40,117 nt of DNA from NCBI GenBank assembly GCA_030427985.1, contig JAUIBH010000028.1:1-40117 (forward strand). Direction: 5' to 3'. Of the stretch, positions 24,406 to 36,404 are shown one piece after another (position 1 is the stretch's first letter; the number at the start of each line of letters is the position of its first letter). Made by a program: the position numbers and the translations under genes. Under the pieces are notes generated by a model that saw only the letters and a list, made by a program, of their open reading frames with translations, ran no database searches and was not told the origin of the DNA. The DNA is from Bacteroidia bacterium (GTDB lineage: Bacteria; Bacteroidota; Bacteroidia; Flavobacteriales; Flavobacteriaceae).

Positions 24406-27400
24406 TTGGCCATCTTGCTGATCATGGTATTGGGCTCTTTGATTTTGTCCATGCCCGCCGTGCAGACCAAATTGGCAAAATATGCCACAGAATCCATCAA
24501 CAAGGAGTTTGGGACCAATATCCAAATAGACCGGGTAAGTTTATCACTTTTCAATCTTAATACAGGAATCAAGGGCATCTACATTGAAGATTACAAAAAA
24601 GATACGCTGGCCTATATTGACAAGCTGACCACTTCAGTGTTGAATATTCGGAATATGGCCAATGGTAAAATGGAATTTGGGGATATTGATATTGATGGTC
24701 TTTTCTTCAACCTAAAGACCTATGAAGGGGAATCTGACACCAATTTGGATGTGTTTGTGGCCAAACTGGACGATGGTAAACCCAGAGCTCCTGGAACCCC
24801 ACCTTTTTTTATGTCTTCCGATGGGATAGAGATCAATGGTGGGCGATTTATGCTTAGTGATGGAAATCTTGAATCAGCGGAAATTTTAAATTTCACCAAT
24901 CTGAAAATATTGGCCAACGACTTTCAAATTTTGGGACCACAGGTAACATTGAATATAGAGGATCTTTCACTTGATGCCAAGCGTGGACTACGCCTTAAAA
25001 AGTTGGCCACGGATTTCACCTATACCAAGGAACAAATGCGTTTTGATTCCCTGCTTATTGATACCGAACAATCCGAACTTAAGGGAAATCTCGTTTTTAA
25101 TTATAATCGAGAGGATTTTGCACAATTTGTGGACCGTGTACAGATTGATGCCAATTTCACGGAATCTACCGTGGCACTTAATGAAGTGAATGCCTTTTAC
25201 GATGAATTTGGGCAGGACCGAGTGGTCACCCTCACTGGTGATTTTGGAGGGGTGCTCAATAAGTTGGAGGTTGACAACCTATTTCTTTACACCGATAACA
25301 CAGGTGTCCGTGGTGACTTTGAGATTGACAACATGTTCACCGATCAAGCTCCGTTCGTGATACGTGGAGATATTGATAATCTAACCTCCAGTTATTATCA
25401 ATTGCGAGCCCTGTTGCCCAATATTTTGGGTAGGAACATTCCAGAATCCGTCCAAAAGCTTGGGCAGTTCACCGTTCGGGGAGATGCCGAGGTGACCGAA
25501 ACCTCACTCGATGTAAAAATCAATCTCAACACCGCTGTGGGCAGCAGTTACATGGATGTGCAAATGACAAATCTACAGGCAAAAAATGATGCTTCCTATA
25601 TTGGATTTATCTCGCTTATTGATTTTGATTTAGGTGAATTCACGAATGATGATGAGCTGGGACTTACTTCCATGGATGTGAATGTTGAGGGAAAAGGGTT
25701 TGCCGCTGAAAATTTGAACACAGAGGTCATTGGAGAGGTCTATAAAATCCAGTTCAATGACTATGAGTACAACAACATTAAAATATCTGGGATATTAAAA
25801 GATCAGCTATTTGATGGTTCTTTGCTCTGCAACGATGAAAACTTTCGATTCGATTTTAAGGGGTTGGCCGACTTTGGGGGAGTTGAGAACAAGTTCAATT
25901 TTATTGCTGCGGTAGACTATGCCGATTTAAAGGAACTCAATTTTATCAACGACAGTATCTCCATTTTTAAGGGGCACGTGAACATGGATATTGAAGGCGG
26001 AACCTTGGACGATATGGCCGGGCAGATGCGCTTTTCCAACACCACCTATCAAAACCAAAATTCCACCTATTATTTTGAGGACTTTTCGGTGTATTCCTCT
26101 TTTGATCAAGATACGGTCAGGACGGTGGAGATTAATTCGCCCGATATCATAACTGGGTACCTAAAAGGAAAGTTTAAGGTCAACGAAATTGGAAAGCTGG
26201 TACAAAACTCCGTTGGTAGCATTTACACGAACTATAAACCTTATGAAATTTCAGAGGGGCAGCATTTGGATTTCAATTTTAAGATTTACAATAAAATTGT
26301 GGATGTCTTCTTTCCAGATGTGGCCTTTGACCCCAATACTTTTATACGGGGTAATATTGTAGCGGACGAAGGGGACTTTAAACTCACCTTTAAATCACCC
26401 AGTATTGAAGCCTTTGGAAATGAATTCGATAATATTGAGTTAAAGATTGATAATAAGAATCCGCTCTTTAACACCTTCGTTTCCGTGGAGGACATGTCTA
26501 CCAATTACTACGATGTTAAGGATTTTAGCTTGATCAACACTACCCTAAAAGATACCCTGTTCTTTAGAACAGAGTTCAAGGGCGGCAGTGAGTATAACGA
26601 CAGCTACAACCTTAATTTCTACCACACCTTCAATGAAAATAACAGGTCTGTTATTGGGCTAAAGAAATCTGATGTCAGTTTTAAGGGCAATACTTGGATA
26701 CTGAACAAAGATGGTAACAGCCAGAACAAAGTGATCATCAACAGAACCTTGGACAGTATCCGAATAGAAGATGTGGTGATGGACAATGACAACAGGGAAC
26801 AGATTCGGCTAAGAGGTGAATTTGCCGATTCAACTTATAAGGATTTGGACCTTCAGTTTAAGATTGTATCCCTTAGCAAAATCACGCCCACCATAGATAG
26901 TTTAAAGTTGAACGGAGCTGTGGATGGCTTTCTCAACATTCTCCAAAAAGATGGTAAATACCTCCCCACATCCAGTCTTAACATAAGCAATTTCAGTGTA
27001 AACGATATCCGGTTGGGCGATTTGGAGGTAGGTATATTCGGAAATAACGACCTTACCCAGTTTGGGGTGAGCACATGGCTCAATGATAATGGAAAAGAGA
27101 AGATGAGTATAAACGGAAAGGTCACCAACATCAACAAAAAACAGGAACTGGATCTGTCGGCCAACTTCACGGATTTTAATTTGGAACCTTTTGCGCCTTT
27201 GGGTGAGGATGTTATATCTAACATAAGGGGCAGTATCATTGGAAGTGCCAAGATTACGGGAAGCGTCAATAACCCTTCCATTAACGGTTCATTGAGTTTG
27301 GTAAATGCCGGGATTGGAATTCCCTACCTTAACGTGGACTATAATTTTGCCCAATATTCCCATGTTCGTTTGTTTGATCAAACTTTCTATTTTGAGAATG

Positions 27401-28851
27401 TGGGACTTTCCGATGTTGTAGAGGGTACAACAGCCACTTTGGACGGCACCATTAGTCACACTGGTTTTGAAGACTGGTATCTGGGATTGGATGTGGACAC
27501 CAAGAACAACCGCTTCATGATCCTGAATACCGAATTTGATGAAGAATCACTCTATTATGGCACAGGCTTCATCAACGGAACAGGAAGTATTTATGGCCCA
27601 ACCGATGCACTCACCATTTCAGTTGATGCTACCACCGCTAGGGGTACATCTTTAAAAATACCGCTGAGCGATGTTACCAGTGTTGGCGATTATTCCTTTA
27701 TTAATTTTATTGAAAAAGGAGAGTCAGAATCCTTTACGGAAGAACGCATATTGCAGGACTATCAAGGTCTGGAAATGGCATTTGATTTGGCAGTGACCCC
27801 AGAGGCCGAAGTGGAGATCGTAGTCGACCAAAGTACGGGAAGCTCCCTGAAGGGAACCGGGGAGGGGATTTTGCTGATAGAGATCAACACCAATGGAAAG
27901 TTTAATATGTACGGCGACTTTGTTGTGGTGACAGGGGAATACAACTTTAAGTATGGAGGTGTTATCGATAAAAAGTTCAAGGTGCGTCCAGGAGGAACCA
28001 TTCTTTGGGAACGAGATCCTTTAGCTGCACAATTAAATTTGGAGGCATTGTATTCTCTTAATGCAAACCCAGCACCATTACTGGACAACCCAGGGTACAC
28101 GGGAAGAATCCCTACGGAGGTGGTGGTCCGTTTAAATGGGGAATTGGAGAGCCCTACCATAGATTTTGACATTGATTTTCCGGGTACCAACTCCGTGGTT
28201 CAATCCGAATTGGAATACAGATTACAAGATCCTACCGTAAAAGAACGAAATGCCTTTTTTCTTTTGGCACAAGGAACATTTGTGAATCCGCAATCAGGAA
28301 TAAACCAACAGGCGGTTACAGGAAACCTCATTCAAACAGCATCGGGATTACTCAATCAAATTTTGGCCGGAAACAACGACAAGTTCAATTTGGGGTTGTC
28401 TTACGAACAAGGTCTTATAGATCCCAATGCCGATATTCAAACCGAAAATAGGATAGGGGTAACCGTTTCCACACAGATATCTGACCGAATTTTAGTAAAT
28501 GGTAGGGTAGGAGTCCCGGTTGGTGGAGTTTCCGAAACTGTGGTGGCAGGCGATGTTGAGGTGCAGGTATTATTGAACGAACAAGGAACCCTTAGTGCCA
28601 AAATCTTCAATAGGGAAAACCAGATACAACAGTTCTTGGCCGAACGGCAAGGCTACACCCAGGGAGTGGGTCTTTCGTACCAGGTAGATTTCAACAGTTT
28701 TAAGGAGTTGATGCAAAAAGTATTCAATAAAAAAGAGAAAGAAGCCAATCCTCCCAAAGAAGAGGAAATTCTGCAACCTGTGGAAACCATGGGACAAGAT
28801 AGTTTGATCCGTTTTTTACCCAAAAAGGAATCACCTCTAAAACGACCATAG
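24406..28851 (+). CDS. tamB: TamB-like translocation and assembly module protein
   Basis: This protein of about 1481 residues is an AsmA/TamB-type bridge across the periplasm, in the family moving phospholipid or outer-membrane proteins between membranes. An N-terminal membrane helix (AILLIMVLGSLILSMPAV) is followed by QTKLAKYATESINKEFGTNIQIDRV, the typical AsmA-like opening. Long repeats of hydrophobic-groove beta strands come next, then the C-terminal TamB domain (about 1180-1430, with KFKVRPGGTILWERDPLAAQ and LEYRLQDPTVKERNAFFLLAQG). A charged K/E/P tail ends it. The start is doubtful: no in-frame ATG or GTG lies upstream, and the TTG at 24406 omits a positively charged stretch (KKLRKILLR) that would normally precede the helix. 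It diverges from tsaD. No TamA partner lies in the window. Confidence 0.9.
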   Translation: MAILLIMVLGSLILSMPAVQTKLAKYATESINKEFGTNIQIDRVSLSLFNLNTGIKGIYIEDYKKDTLAYIDKLTTSVLNIRNMANGKMEFGDIDIDGLFFNLKTYEGESDTNLDVFVAKLDDGKPRAPGTPPFFMSSDGIEINGGRFMLSDGNLESAEILNFTNLKILANDFQILGPQVTLNIEDLSLDAKRGLRLKKLATDFTYTKEQMRFDSLLIDTEQSELKGNLVFNYNREDFAQFVDRVQIDANFTESTVALNEVNAFYDEFGQDRVVTLTGDFGGVLNKLEVDNLFLYTDNTGVRGDFEIDNMFTDQAPFVIRGDIDNLTSSYYQLRALLPNILGRNIPESVQKLGQFTVRGDAEVTETSLDVKINLNTAVGSSYMDVQMTNLQAKNDASYIGFISLIDFDLGEFTNDDELGLTSMDVNVEGKGFAAENLNTEVIGEVYKIQFNDYEYNNIKISGILKDQLFDGSLLCNDENFRFDFKGLADFGGVENKFNFIAAVDYADLKELNFINDSISIFKGHVNMDIEGGTLDDMAGQMRFSNTTYQNQNSTYYFEDFSVYSSFDQDTVRTVEINSPDIITGYLKGKFKVNEIGKLVQNSVGSIYTNYKPYEISEGQHLDFNFKIYNKIVDVFFPDVAFDPNTFIRGNIVADEGDFKLTFKSPSIEAFGNEFDNIELKIDNKNPLFNTFVSVEDMSTNYYDVKDFSLINTTLKDTLFFRTEFKGGSEYNDSYNLNFYHTFNENNRSVIGLKKSDVSFKGNTWILNKDGNSQNKVIINRTLDSIRIEDVVMDNDNREQIRLRGEFADSTYKDLDLQFKIVSLSKITPTIDSLKLNGAVDGFLNILQKDGKYLPTSSLNISNFSVNDIRLGDLEVGIFGNNDLTQFGVSTWLNDNGKEKMSINGKVTNINKKQELDLSANFTDFNLEPFAPLGEDVISNIRGSIIGSAKITGSVNNPSINGSLSLVNAGIGIPYLNVDYNFAQYSHVRLFDQTFYFENVGLSDVVEGTTATLDGTISHTGFEDWYLGLDVDTKNNRFMILNTEFDEESLYYGTGFINGTGSIYGPTDALTISVDATTARGTSLKIPLSDVTSVGDYSFINFIEKGESESFTEERILQDYQGLEMAFDLAVTPEAEVEIVVDQSTGSSLKGTGEGILLIEINTNGKFNMYGDFVVVTGEYNFKYGGVIDKKFKVRPGGTILWERDPLAAQLNLEALYSLNANPAPLLDNPGYTGRIPTEVVVRLNGELESPTIDFDIDFPGTNSVVQSELEYRLQDPTVKERNAFFLLAQGTFVNPQSGINQQAVTGNLIQTASGLLNQILAGNNDKFNLGLSYEQGLIDPNADIQTENRIGVTVSTQISDRILVNGRVGVPVGGVSETVVAGDVEVQVLLNEQGTLSAKIFNRENQIQQFLAERQGYTQGVGLSYQVDFNSFKELMQKVFNKKEKEANPPKEEEILQPVETMGQDSLIRFLPKKESPLKRP

Positions 28852-28882
28852 AATCAGTTGATTTTTTTCACTGTTTTCACTA

Positions 28883-28910
28883 AAATCCTTACGAAAACGT
28901 TTGAGGATTT
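28883..28910. terminator. Weak hairpin after tamB
   Basis: AAATCCT (28883-28889) pairs with AGGATTT (28904-28910), with a small inner ACG/CGT pairing. It lies 32 bases after the tamB stop. No T-tract follows on the plus strand, so termination activity is uncertain. Confidence 0.3.
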
Positions 28911-28961
28911 CCAGGAAAACAAATAAATTCTTAAGGCATTCATAAATTAAATAAAGTTTCC

Positions 28962-28969
28962 TAGTTTTG
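28962..28969 (+). promoter_or_regulatory. -7 promoter box (TAGTTTTG) for the pfkA-gap operon
   Basis: TAGTTTTG fully matches TAnnTTTG and lies 18 bases before the pfkA ATG. The AT-rich sequence upstream contains no TTTG at normal -33 distance. Confidence 0.45.
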
Positions 28970-28986
28970 ACCCTTTAAAATTTTGA

Positions 28987-30997
<2,011 letters not shown>

Positions 30998-31019
30998 TTT
31001 ATCACCTTATTATACTATT

Positions 31020-31049
31020 TCCTGAAAGGGGGTAAACCCTCTTTCAGGA
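31020..31049 (+). terminator. Hairpin after gap, probable terminator or attenuator
   Basis: CCTGAAAGGGGG (31021-31032) pairs with CCCTCTTTCAGG (31037-31048), with one G-T pair, a TAAA loop and an extra closing T-A. The stem is strong but no T-run follows, so partial readthrough into the kinase-like gene starting at 31070 is possible. Confidence 0.5.
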
Positions 31050-31069
31050 TTCACTTTAAACACTGACCT

Positions 31070-31921
31070 ATGATATTGATCGTTGATAGTGGCGCCACTA
31101 AATCCGATTGGATTGCTTTGGACGAAAAAGGGAAGCAACTGTTTCTGACCCAGACTTTGGGGCTTAGTCCCGAGGTTCTTACCCGTGAGGTGATCGAGGA
31201 TCGTTTGGCCAATAATTTTGAGCTTTCAAAAAATAGGGAAGATGTAAGTCAGTTGTATTTCTACGGTGCTGGATGCGGTACCGATAGAATGAAGAAATTC
31301 TTGAAGGAAATCTTCAAGGACTTCTTTCCAAATGCTAAAGCTGAGGTTCGCGAGGACACCTACGCAGCCATCTATTCTACAACAAAAATTGGTCGTCAGG
31401 GCATTGTTTGTATTTTAGGTACCGGGTCTAATTGCAGTTATTATGATGGTCATCAATTATTTCAAAAAGTTACGTCCTTAGGCTATATTTTAATGGATGA
31501 TGGCAGTGGAAACTTCTTCGGAAGAAAATTGCTTCGGGATTATTATTTCCACAAAATGCCGCAAGATTTGGGTATAAAATTTGCCAAGGAATACAATCTT
31601 GATGCGGATGTCATCAAGGAAAACCTCTACAAACAACCCAACCCAAATACCTATTTGGCCACTTTTGCCCGGTTTATTATAGAAAATAAGGAGCATCCCT
31701 ATTGCAAGGGAGTTATAGAAAAGGGGTTACAACAATTTGTGAACAACTACATCATGCAATTTGAGTTGGCCACAAAAGTTCCGATAAGCTTTGTAGGCAG
31801 CATTGCCCACTTTTTACAAGATGAATTAACAGCCTGTTTAGAACGAAATGACCTCATTTTAGGTGTAATTCGCAGGCGACCCATTGAAGGTTTGGTAGAG
31901 TTTCACCAAGAAACTATTTAA
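31070..31921 (+). CDS. BadF/BadG-type ATPase, N-acetylglucosamine-kinase-like
   Basis: This 283-residue ASKHA-fold protein resembles the BadF/BadG/BcrA/BcrD family that includes N-acetylglucosamine kinases. It has MILIVDSGATKSDW (phosphate 1 loop), REDTYAA with probable catalytic D96, CILGTGSNCSYYDG (phosphate 2) and ILMDDGSGNFFGRKLLRD. The C-terminal SFVGSIAHFL replaces the usual adenosine motif. It has none of the cysteines expected of an iron-sulfur activase, so sugar kinase is the better guess; the sugar could be an amino sugar from peptidoglycan. It lies 72 bases after gap across a hairpin and overlaps the convergent ridA gene by 8 bases. Confidence 0.85.
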   Translation: MILIVDSGATKSDWIALDEKGKQLFLTQTLGLSPEVLTREVIEDRLANNFELSKNREDVSQLYFYGAGCGTDRMKKFLKEIFKDFFPNAKAEVREDTYAAIYSTTKIGRQGIVCILGTGSNCSYYDGHQLFQKVTSLGYILMDDGSGNFFGRKLLRDYYFHKMPQDLGIKFAKEYNLDADVIKENLYKQPNPNTYLATFARFIIENKEHPYCKGVIEKGLQQFVNNYIMQFELATKVPISFVGSIAHFLQDELTACLERNDLILGVIRRRPIEGLVEFHQETI

Positions 31922-32294
31922 CGGCAATCATAGAAATTTCAACATTGACGAACTTGGGAAGGTTCGCAACTTCCACGGTTTCCCTGGCCGGTGCGGTCTC
32001 GGAATCAAAATAACTGCCGTATACCTCGTTTATTTGCGAGAACTGGTTCATGTCTTTTATAAAAATTGAGGACTTCACCACATTTTCAAAAGTCATGTCA
32101 GCAGCTTCCAAAATGGCTTTCAGGTTTTCTAAGGCCTGTTTTGTCTCCGTTTTCACATCCCCTTTTACCAATTCACCCGTTGATGGATCAAGGGCAATTT
32201 GCCCTGAAATATATAAAGTGTCCTTGATAAGTACCGCTTGGTTATAGGGACCTATGGGGTCTGGCGCTTTGGAGGTGTTGACAATTTTTTTCAT
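31914..32294 (-). CDS. ridA: RidA-family 2-iminobutanoate/2-iminopropanoate deaminase
   Basis: This 126-residue enzyme hydrolyses reactive imines and enamines released by PLP enzymes. The family signature is present: IGPYNQAV, LYISGQIALDPSTGELV, and APARETVEVANLPK with the substrate-binding R104. E119 lies in the last strand. The length is standard. It lies 43 bases after lptD on the minus strand. A full -7 box (TAATTTTG, minus 32340-32333) straddles the lptD stop, so a private promoter is possible. Its 3' end overlaps the kinase-like gene by 8 bases. Imine detoxification could serve the PLP-dependent transaminase at 8253-9131, but RidA is general. Confidence 0.94.
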   Translation of the reverse strand: MKKIVNTSKAPDPIGPYNQAVLIKDTLYISGQIALDPSTGELVKGDVKTETKQALENLKAILEAADMTFENVVKSSIFIKDMNQFSQINEVYGSYFDSETAPARETVEVANLPKFVNVEISMIAVK

Positions 32295-32337
32295 AGGTAT
32301 CGTATTTATAAGTGTGGTGAAGTGAAGGTATTCAAAA

Positions 32338-35043
32338 TTATCGTCTGCCCCGAAATGGCTGGCTTCTATTTTCCCATTTCAAGTCACTGAGAATGGAACT
32401 CTTTATTCCAATAAAAAAGTACCATCGTTCGTATCGGCCAAAGGGAGTCCAATCAAAACTGAGCCTAAAACTGTTCAAATCACGCTTAAAATTAAATCGG
32501 GTATCCGCAAATCCCTTATTCTTAAAATCGTAGCCAGAATTAAAACCAATCTCCCATTTTGGAGAAAGCTGTATGTTTCCAGTAAACATCAAGGAATGGT
32601 TGGTAATTTCTTTTTCCCGGTTTCTATTGTTATAGGTGGCCACATAGGTCAATCGCATATCCCACGGAACTTTGGTTCCATAAATAGGGTTCTCTTCGTC
32701 AGTGCCGCTATCGCGATCTTGGCCATCACGCTGAAAATGGGGCTGACCATCCTCGGCACCCTTTAGTTCAAACGGGTTAGCGCCATAGTCGGGATCTTGT
32801 GTTGTTCGGTCACTCGACTTCTTTTTATTGCCTCCTTTTTTGAACATTTCGCTATCAATGGAGAACCCTGTATTCAATCGGGCCGAGGTAAGCCGGGCCA
32901 AGCCTCCTCCATTTTTAATATTCAAAGTATTGATTCGCCTGCCGTTGTTATCTATGGCGTAGGGATCAAAGGTAGCGGAGAAGTTTATGGGTACATTCTT
33001 GATAATTTCTGTGGCCCCGCTCATGCTGATAGGGCTTAACTTTAGGGAATCAGCTTCAAAATTGTAACTGGTTGAAAAGGTCAGGTTGCTTAAGATGCTT
33101 ACTTTTTTAGGCTCAGTAGCTGTGGAGTCCTTATCCCTTACCTTGGCTTCGAGCGTATTTTGTAAGGAAAAATTGATTGAACTTCCCCGAGTCAAGGATG
33201 GGCGACCATAAATACTGGTTTCAAAAGGGGTGTACTGAACTTCTTCGCCATCTTCATCGGTATAGGTTTCATAAAATTGTTCAAAGGAAGGGGTGTAACT
33301 ATAGCCAATGGAAGGTCGCATTACATGACGTATGGCTTGAATTTTCTTGTCCTCACCAAAATTGAAGGTACCGTAAACAACGGTTCCCAAGCTTGCCCCC
33401 AAATTATATCGGTTAAATCGATCAAACCCCGGAATGGTATCAGTAACCACTTCCTCTTGGTCTGCATCGTATCTGCGACGCAGGGTTTCCAAGGTCCAAA
33501 CATCTTCATAGCTTCCGTTTAAACTCACACTGAGGTATTTGGCTACTTTAAAGTTGGTACCGATGGGAATTCGGTGCCTAGCGCCAATACGGGCATCCTC
33601 GAACATCTTGCTGGTGAAAAAATCCTCTTCGGTAGTGGTAATGCTGTTTTGGGCGTTTACATCATATTGAAAGTTGATATTCTGTATAATTCCCTTCTTT
33701 ATCCCATCCCTTTTGGCAAAAGGAAAAATACGTTCCATACTGGCTTGCAAGGTGGGCAATGACATATTGATGGACTGTGTTCTAGAGTTTTGGGTATGGC
33801 TCAGTGTCAAACTTGCATTCACCGATGGGTAGGCCGGAAACGTTTTGGAATAACTTATGGACGAAGCAAAGGTGTTGGTCTGTGAATTGTTCCGGTTGAC
33901 CTGGTTGAGCGAGTTGGTATAGTATTGACTACTTCCCAAATTCACCGATGCGGAAAAGCGGGAATAGGGGCTCGCCTTTGTATCTTGGGAATGGGATATT
34001 CTAATATTGTAATTGCTCGTTCGGCTAAAATCATCAAAACCTTTTTGACTTCGGATGAGATTCTCATAACTTAAATTGATATTCCCCCTGAATTTATAGC
34101 GCTTTGCATAAATGGACTGTGCTCGGAACCCGTAGCTGCCATTGGTATAGAAATCTCCCATCACGCTTAAATCAATATTGTCATTTATGGGCAAATAATA
34201 CCCTCCATTTTGCAAAAAATAGCCGCGTTGCGGGTCATTACCAAAAGTGGGGAAGATGAGTCCGGCAACACGCCCCGTGGTCAATGGAAAATAAGCAAAT
34301 GGCAAAGCAATGGGAGTGGGAACATCCACAATGTACATATTACTAAAGCCGGCAATGATTTTCTTTTTGGGAACAAATTTGGCCTTGCGTACCCTAATGT
34401 AATAATCTGGGTCCACCGTATCTTTTGAGGTGGTCAACTTTCCTTCGCTTAAAAAATAAACAGAATCGTTTTCCTTTTTGGTGATTTGGGCATAGACATT
34501 CATGGCATCACTTCCCAGTTGGCCCACTCCGGCCTGTTGTTCTGTTCGGGAGTTCCAGATGAGGGCCTTTTGGGTGTCAAAATTAAATCGGATGGAATCC
34601 GGTCTCACTTCATTATCACCTTGTTTAAAAAAGGGAAGCTGGGAATATTCGCCTTTTTCGTCCTTAAGGCGCCCAGCATATACCTCATTTTTAACATAAT
34701 CCATTACAATGACGCCGGCCTTTAATTCGGTATCTTGATAATAGATTTCGGCTTCATCGTATAAATAGATTTTGTTTTCTTTTTGGCTCAACCGTACATA
34801 ATCCTTGGCCTTATATTTTATTTTATCCAGCAGCAAAGGTTGATTTCCGGATACTGAATCTACTTCTACAGAATCCACTGGAATGGAGTCGTTAAGGATG
34901 TTGGCCGGCAACAAGGGAGCGGTAATACTATCCTGAACAGCTTTGATGGGCAAAGGCGTAATGGGATCCTCCTGAGCTGTAATGGTGAGTATGCCGCAAA
35001 GAAGAACAAATAGGAAAACTAAAAGATGTTTGTTTGATTGCAA
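32338..35043 (-). CDS. lptD: LPS assembly outer-membrane protein LptD
   Basis: This 901-residue outer-membrane barrel inserts lipopolysaccharide into the outer leaflet. A signal peptide ends near TITAQ. A jellyroll of the LptA/OstA type spans about 70-230 (KAKDYVRLSQKENKIYLYDEAEI, ELKAGVIVMDY and VPTPIALPFAYFPL). The remaining 650 residues alternate polar and hydrophobic strands of a large barrel, for example NINLSYENL and SRFSASVNLGSSQYY. The start is TTG at 35043; upstream the frame runs to a stop with no ATG or GTG. The length is typical of Bacteroidota LptD. The amidase gene diverges from it. Confidence 0.93.
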   Translation of the reverse strand: MQSNKHLLVFLFVLLCGILTITAQEDPITPLPIKAVQDSITAPLLPANILNDSIPVDSVEVDSVSGNQPLLLDKIKYKAKDYVRLSQKENKIYLYDEAEIYYQDTELKAGVIVMDYVKNEVYAGRLKDEKGEYSQLPFFKQGDNEVRPDSIRFNFDTQKALIWNSRTEQQAGVGQLGSDAMNVYAQITKKENDSVYFLSEGKLTTSKDTVDPDYYIRVRKAKFVPKKKIIAGFSNMYIVDVPTPIALPFAYFPLTTGRVAGLIFPTFGNDPQRGYFLQNGGYYLPINDNIDLSVMGDFYTNGSYGFRAQSIYAKRYKFRGNINLSYENLIRSQKGFDDFSRTSNYNIRISHSQDTKASPYSRFSASVNLGSSQYYTNSLNQVNRNNSQTNTFASSISYSKTFPAYPSVNASLTLSHTQNSRTQSINMSLPTLQASMERIFPFAKRDGIKKGIIQNINFQYDVNAQNSITTTEEDFFTSKMFEDARIGARHRIPIGTNFKVAKYLSVSLNGSYEDVWTLETLRRRYDADQEEVVTDTIPGFDRFNRYNLGASLGTVVYGTFNFGEDKKIQAIRHVMRPSIGYSYTPSFEQFYETYTDEDGEEVQYTPFETSIYGRPSLTRGSSINFSLQNTLEAKVRDKDSTATEPKKVSILSNLTFSTSYNFEADSLKLSPISMSGATEIIKNVPINFSATFDPYAIDNNGRRINTLNIKNGGGLARLTSARLNTGFSIDSEMFKKGGNKKKSSDRTTQDPDYGANPFELKGAEDGQPHFQRDGQDRDSGTDEENPIYGTKVPWDMRLTYVATYNNRNREKEITNHSLMFTGNIQLSPKWEIGFNSGYDFKNKGFADTRFNFKRDLNSFRLSFDWTPFGRYERWYFFIGIKSSILSDLKWENRSQPFRGRR

Positions 35044-35089
35044 CGTGATAAATCCTATTTTTGTGCTGGGTTGGCTCAGTTTTTGTGCC

Positions 35090-35097
35090 CAAACTTA
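35090..35097 (-). promoter_or_regulatory. -7 promoter box (TAAGTTTG) for lptD
   Basis: The minus strand reads TAAGTTTG, a full TAnnTTTG match, 47 bases before the lptD TTG start. No TTTG is seen at the -33 position. On the plus strand the same intergenic region holds only an imperfect box (TATTTTTA, 35133-35140, with TTTG 22 bases upstream) for the amidase gene. Confidence 0.45.
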
Positions 35098-35174
35098 CAT
35101 ATATTTTTTGTTCCGCTTATTGGGGATTACAATATTTTTAACCAATATTAGGACACTATAAATAAACAGTTCTT

Positions 35175-36395
35175 ATGAATAAAAGTTGGATTACATTTTT
35201 CGTTTTATTATTCATAACCCCAATACTGATTTCATTTAACATTACTGATTTGCAAAATCCGCCCAAGGACAAGTTCATTGTGGTTCTGGATGCCGGCCAC
35301 GGGGGGCATGACCCGGGCAATATAGGTAATGGCTATTTAGAAAAGGACATTGCCTTGCAGGTTGTGCTCGCAGCGGGCAAAGAATTGGAAAACGATCCCT
35401 CTATAAAAGTCCTTTATACCAGGGATGATGATACATTTGTAGATCTCTTTAAAAGAGGGGAGATAGCCAATCAGGCCAATGCAGACCTATTTGTATCCGT
35501 GCATTGCAACTCCCATAATTCCGATGCCAGTGGTGCAGAAACCTTTGTTCTGGGGCTACATGCCAATCAGCGTAATTTTGAGGTAGCCAAAAAGGAGAAC
35601 TCCGTAATTTATCTGGAAGATGACTACGCCCAACGCTATGCAGAGTATGACATCAATTCACCGGAGTCCGTCATAGGCTTGACCATTATGCAGGAAGAAT
35701 TCTTGGACCAAAGCATTCTCTTGGGCAAAAAGCTTCAGGATAACTTCACCGTTAAGTTGAAAAGAAAAGATAGAAAGGTAAAACAGGCAGGTTTCATTGT
35801 ATTGCATCAAACTTTTATGCCCAGTGTTTTGGTTGAAACCGGTTTTTTGACCAACAAGAGCGAGGGAAGTTATTTAAATTCTAAAAATGGTCAGCGGGAG
35901 ATGGGCAAAGCCATTGCAGATGCCGTGTTGGCCTATAAATCTGAGATAAATACCGGTGTTGCCATCAATACAACTTCAACTGAAATTGAAGATGCCCAAG
36001 TTGCTGTAACTATTCCAGAGGAAACCAAAAGCGAAGAAAAAACTCCTGCCAAGGTAGAAGAAACACCTAAAAAGGAAGAAACAGTTGTTGCATCAACCCC
36101 AAAAGAAGAAACAACAACACCGCCGGCGGAACCGGCAAATACTGGAGTGGTCTTTAAGGTGCAGCTTTTGGCAAGTGCAAAAAATATTCCCTTACGAGCA
36201 GAAAACTTTAATGGTTTGGATATTTTGTCCAGAGAACCTTATAAAAACCTATACCGATATATGTATGGAAATGCAGGCACCTTGAGTGATGCAAAAAGAC
36301 TCAAGGCCAATGCAGATGCCAAAGGTTACACCACCTCGTATATAGTGGCCTATAAAGATGGTAAACGAGTGCCTATATCGCAAGCAACCAACTAG
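35175..36395 (+). CDS. N-acetylmuramoyl-L-alanine amidase (Amidase_3) with C-terminal SPOR-like domain
   Basis: This 406-residue exported zinc amidase cuts the stem peptide from muramic acid in peptidoglycan. A signal or anchor helix occupies residues 5-22. The Amidase_3 zinc ligands are H42 (DAGHGGHDPG), E56 (GYLEKDIAL) and H110 (SVHCNS), with catalytic E221 (VLVETGFLTN). A low-complexity linker rich in E, K, T and P follows (about 262-322). The C-terminal 80 residues (FKVQLLASAKNIP to TTSYIVAYKDG) look like a SPOR domain, which targets septal, denuded glycan strands. It is therefore a likely cell-division amidase. It diverges from lptD and is followed by an MCE gene, a grouping of envelope genes. 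Confidence 0.93.
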   Translation: MNKSWITFFVLLFITPILISFNITDLQNPPKDKFIVVLDAGHGGHDPGNIGNGYLEKDIALQVVLAAGKELENDPSIKVLYTRDDDTFVDLFKRGEIANQANADLFVSVHCNSHNSDASGAETFVLGLHANQRNFEVAKKENSVIYLEDDYAQRYAEYDINSPESVIGLTIMQEEFLDQSILLGKKLQDNFTVKLKRKDRKVKQAGFIVLHQTFMPSVLVETGFLTNKSEGSYLNSKNGQREMGKAIADAVLAYKSEINTGVAINTTSTEIEDAQVAVTIPEETKSEEKTPAKVEETPKKEETVVASTPKEETTTPPAEPANTGVVFKVQLLASAKNIPLRAENFNGLDILSREPYKNLYRYMYGNAGTLSDAKRLKANADAKGYTTSYIVAYKDGKRVPISQATN

Positions 36396-36404
36396 ATAAA
36401 TATC

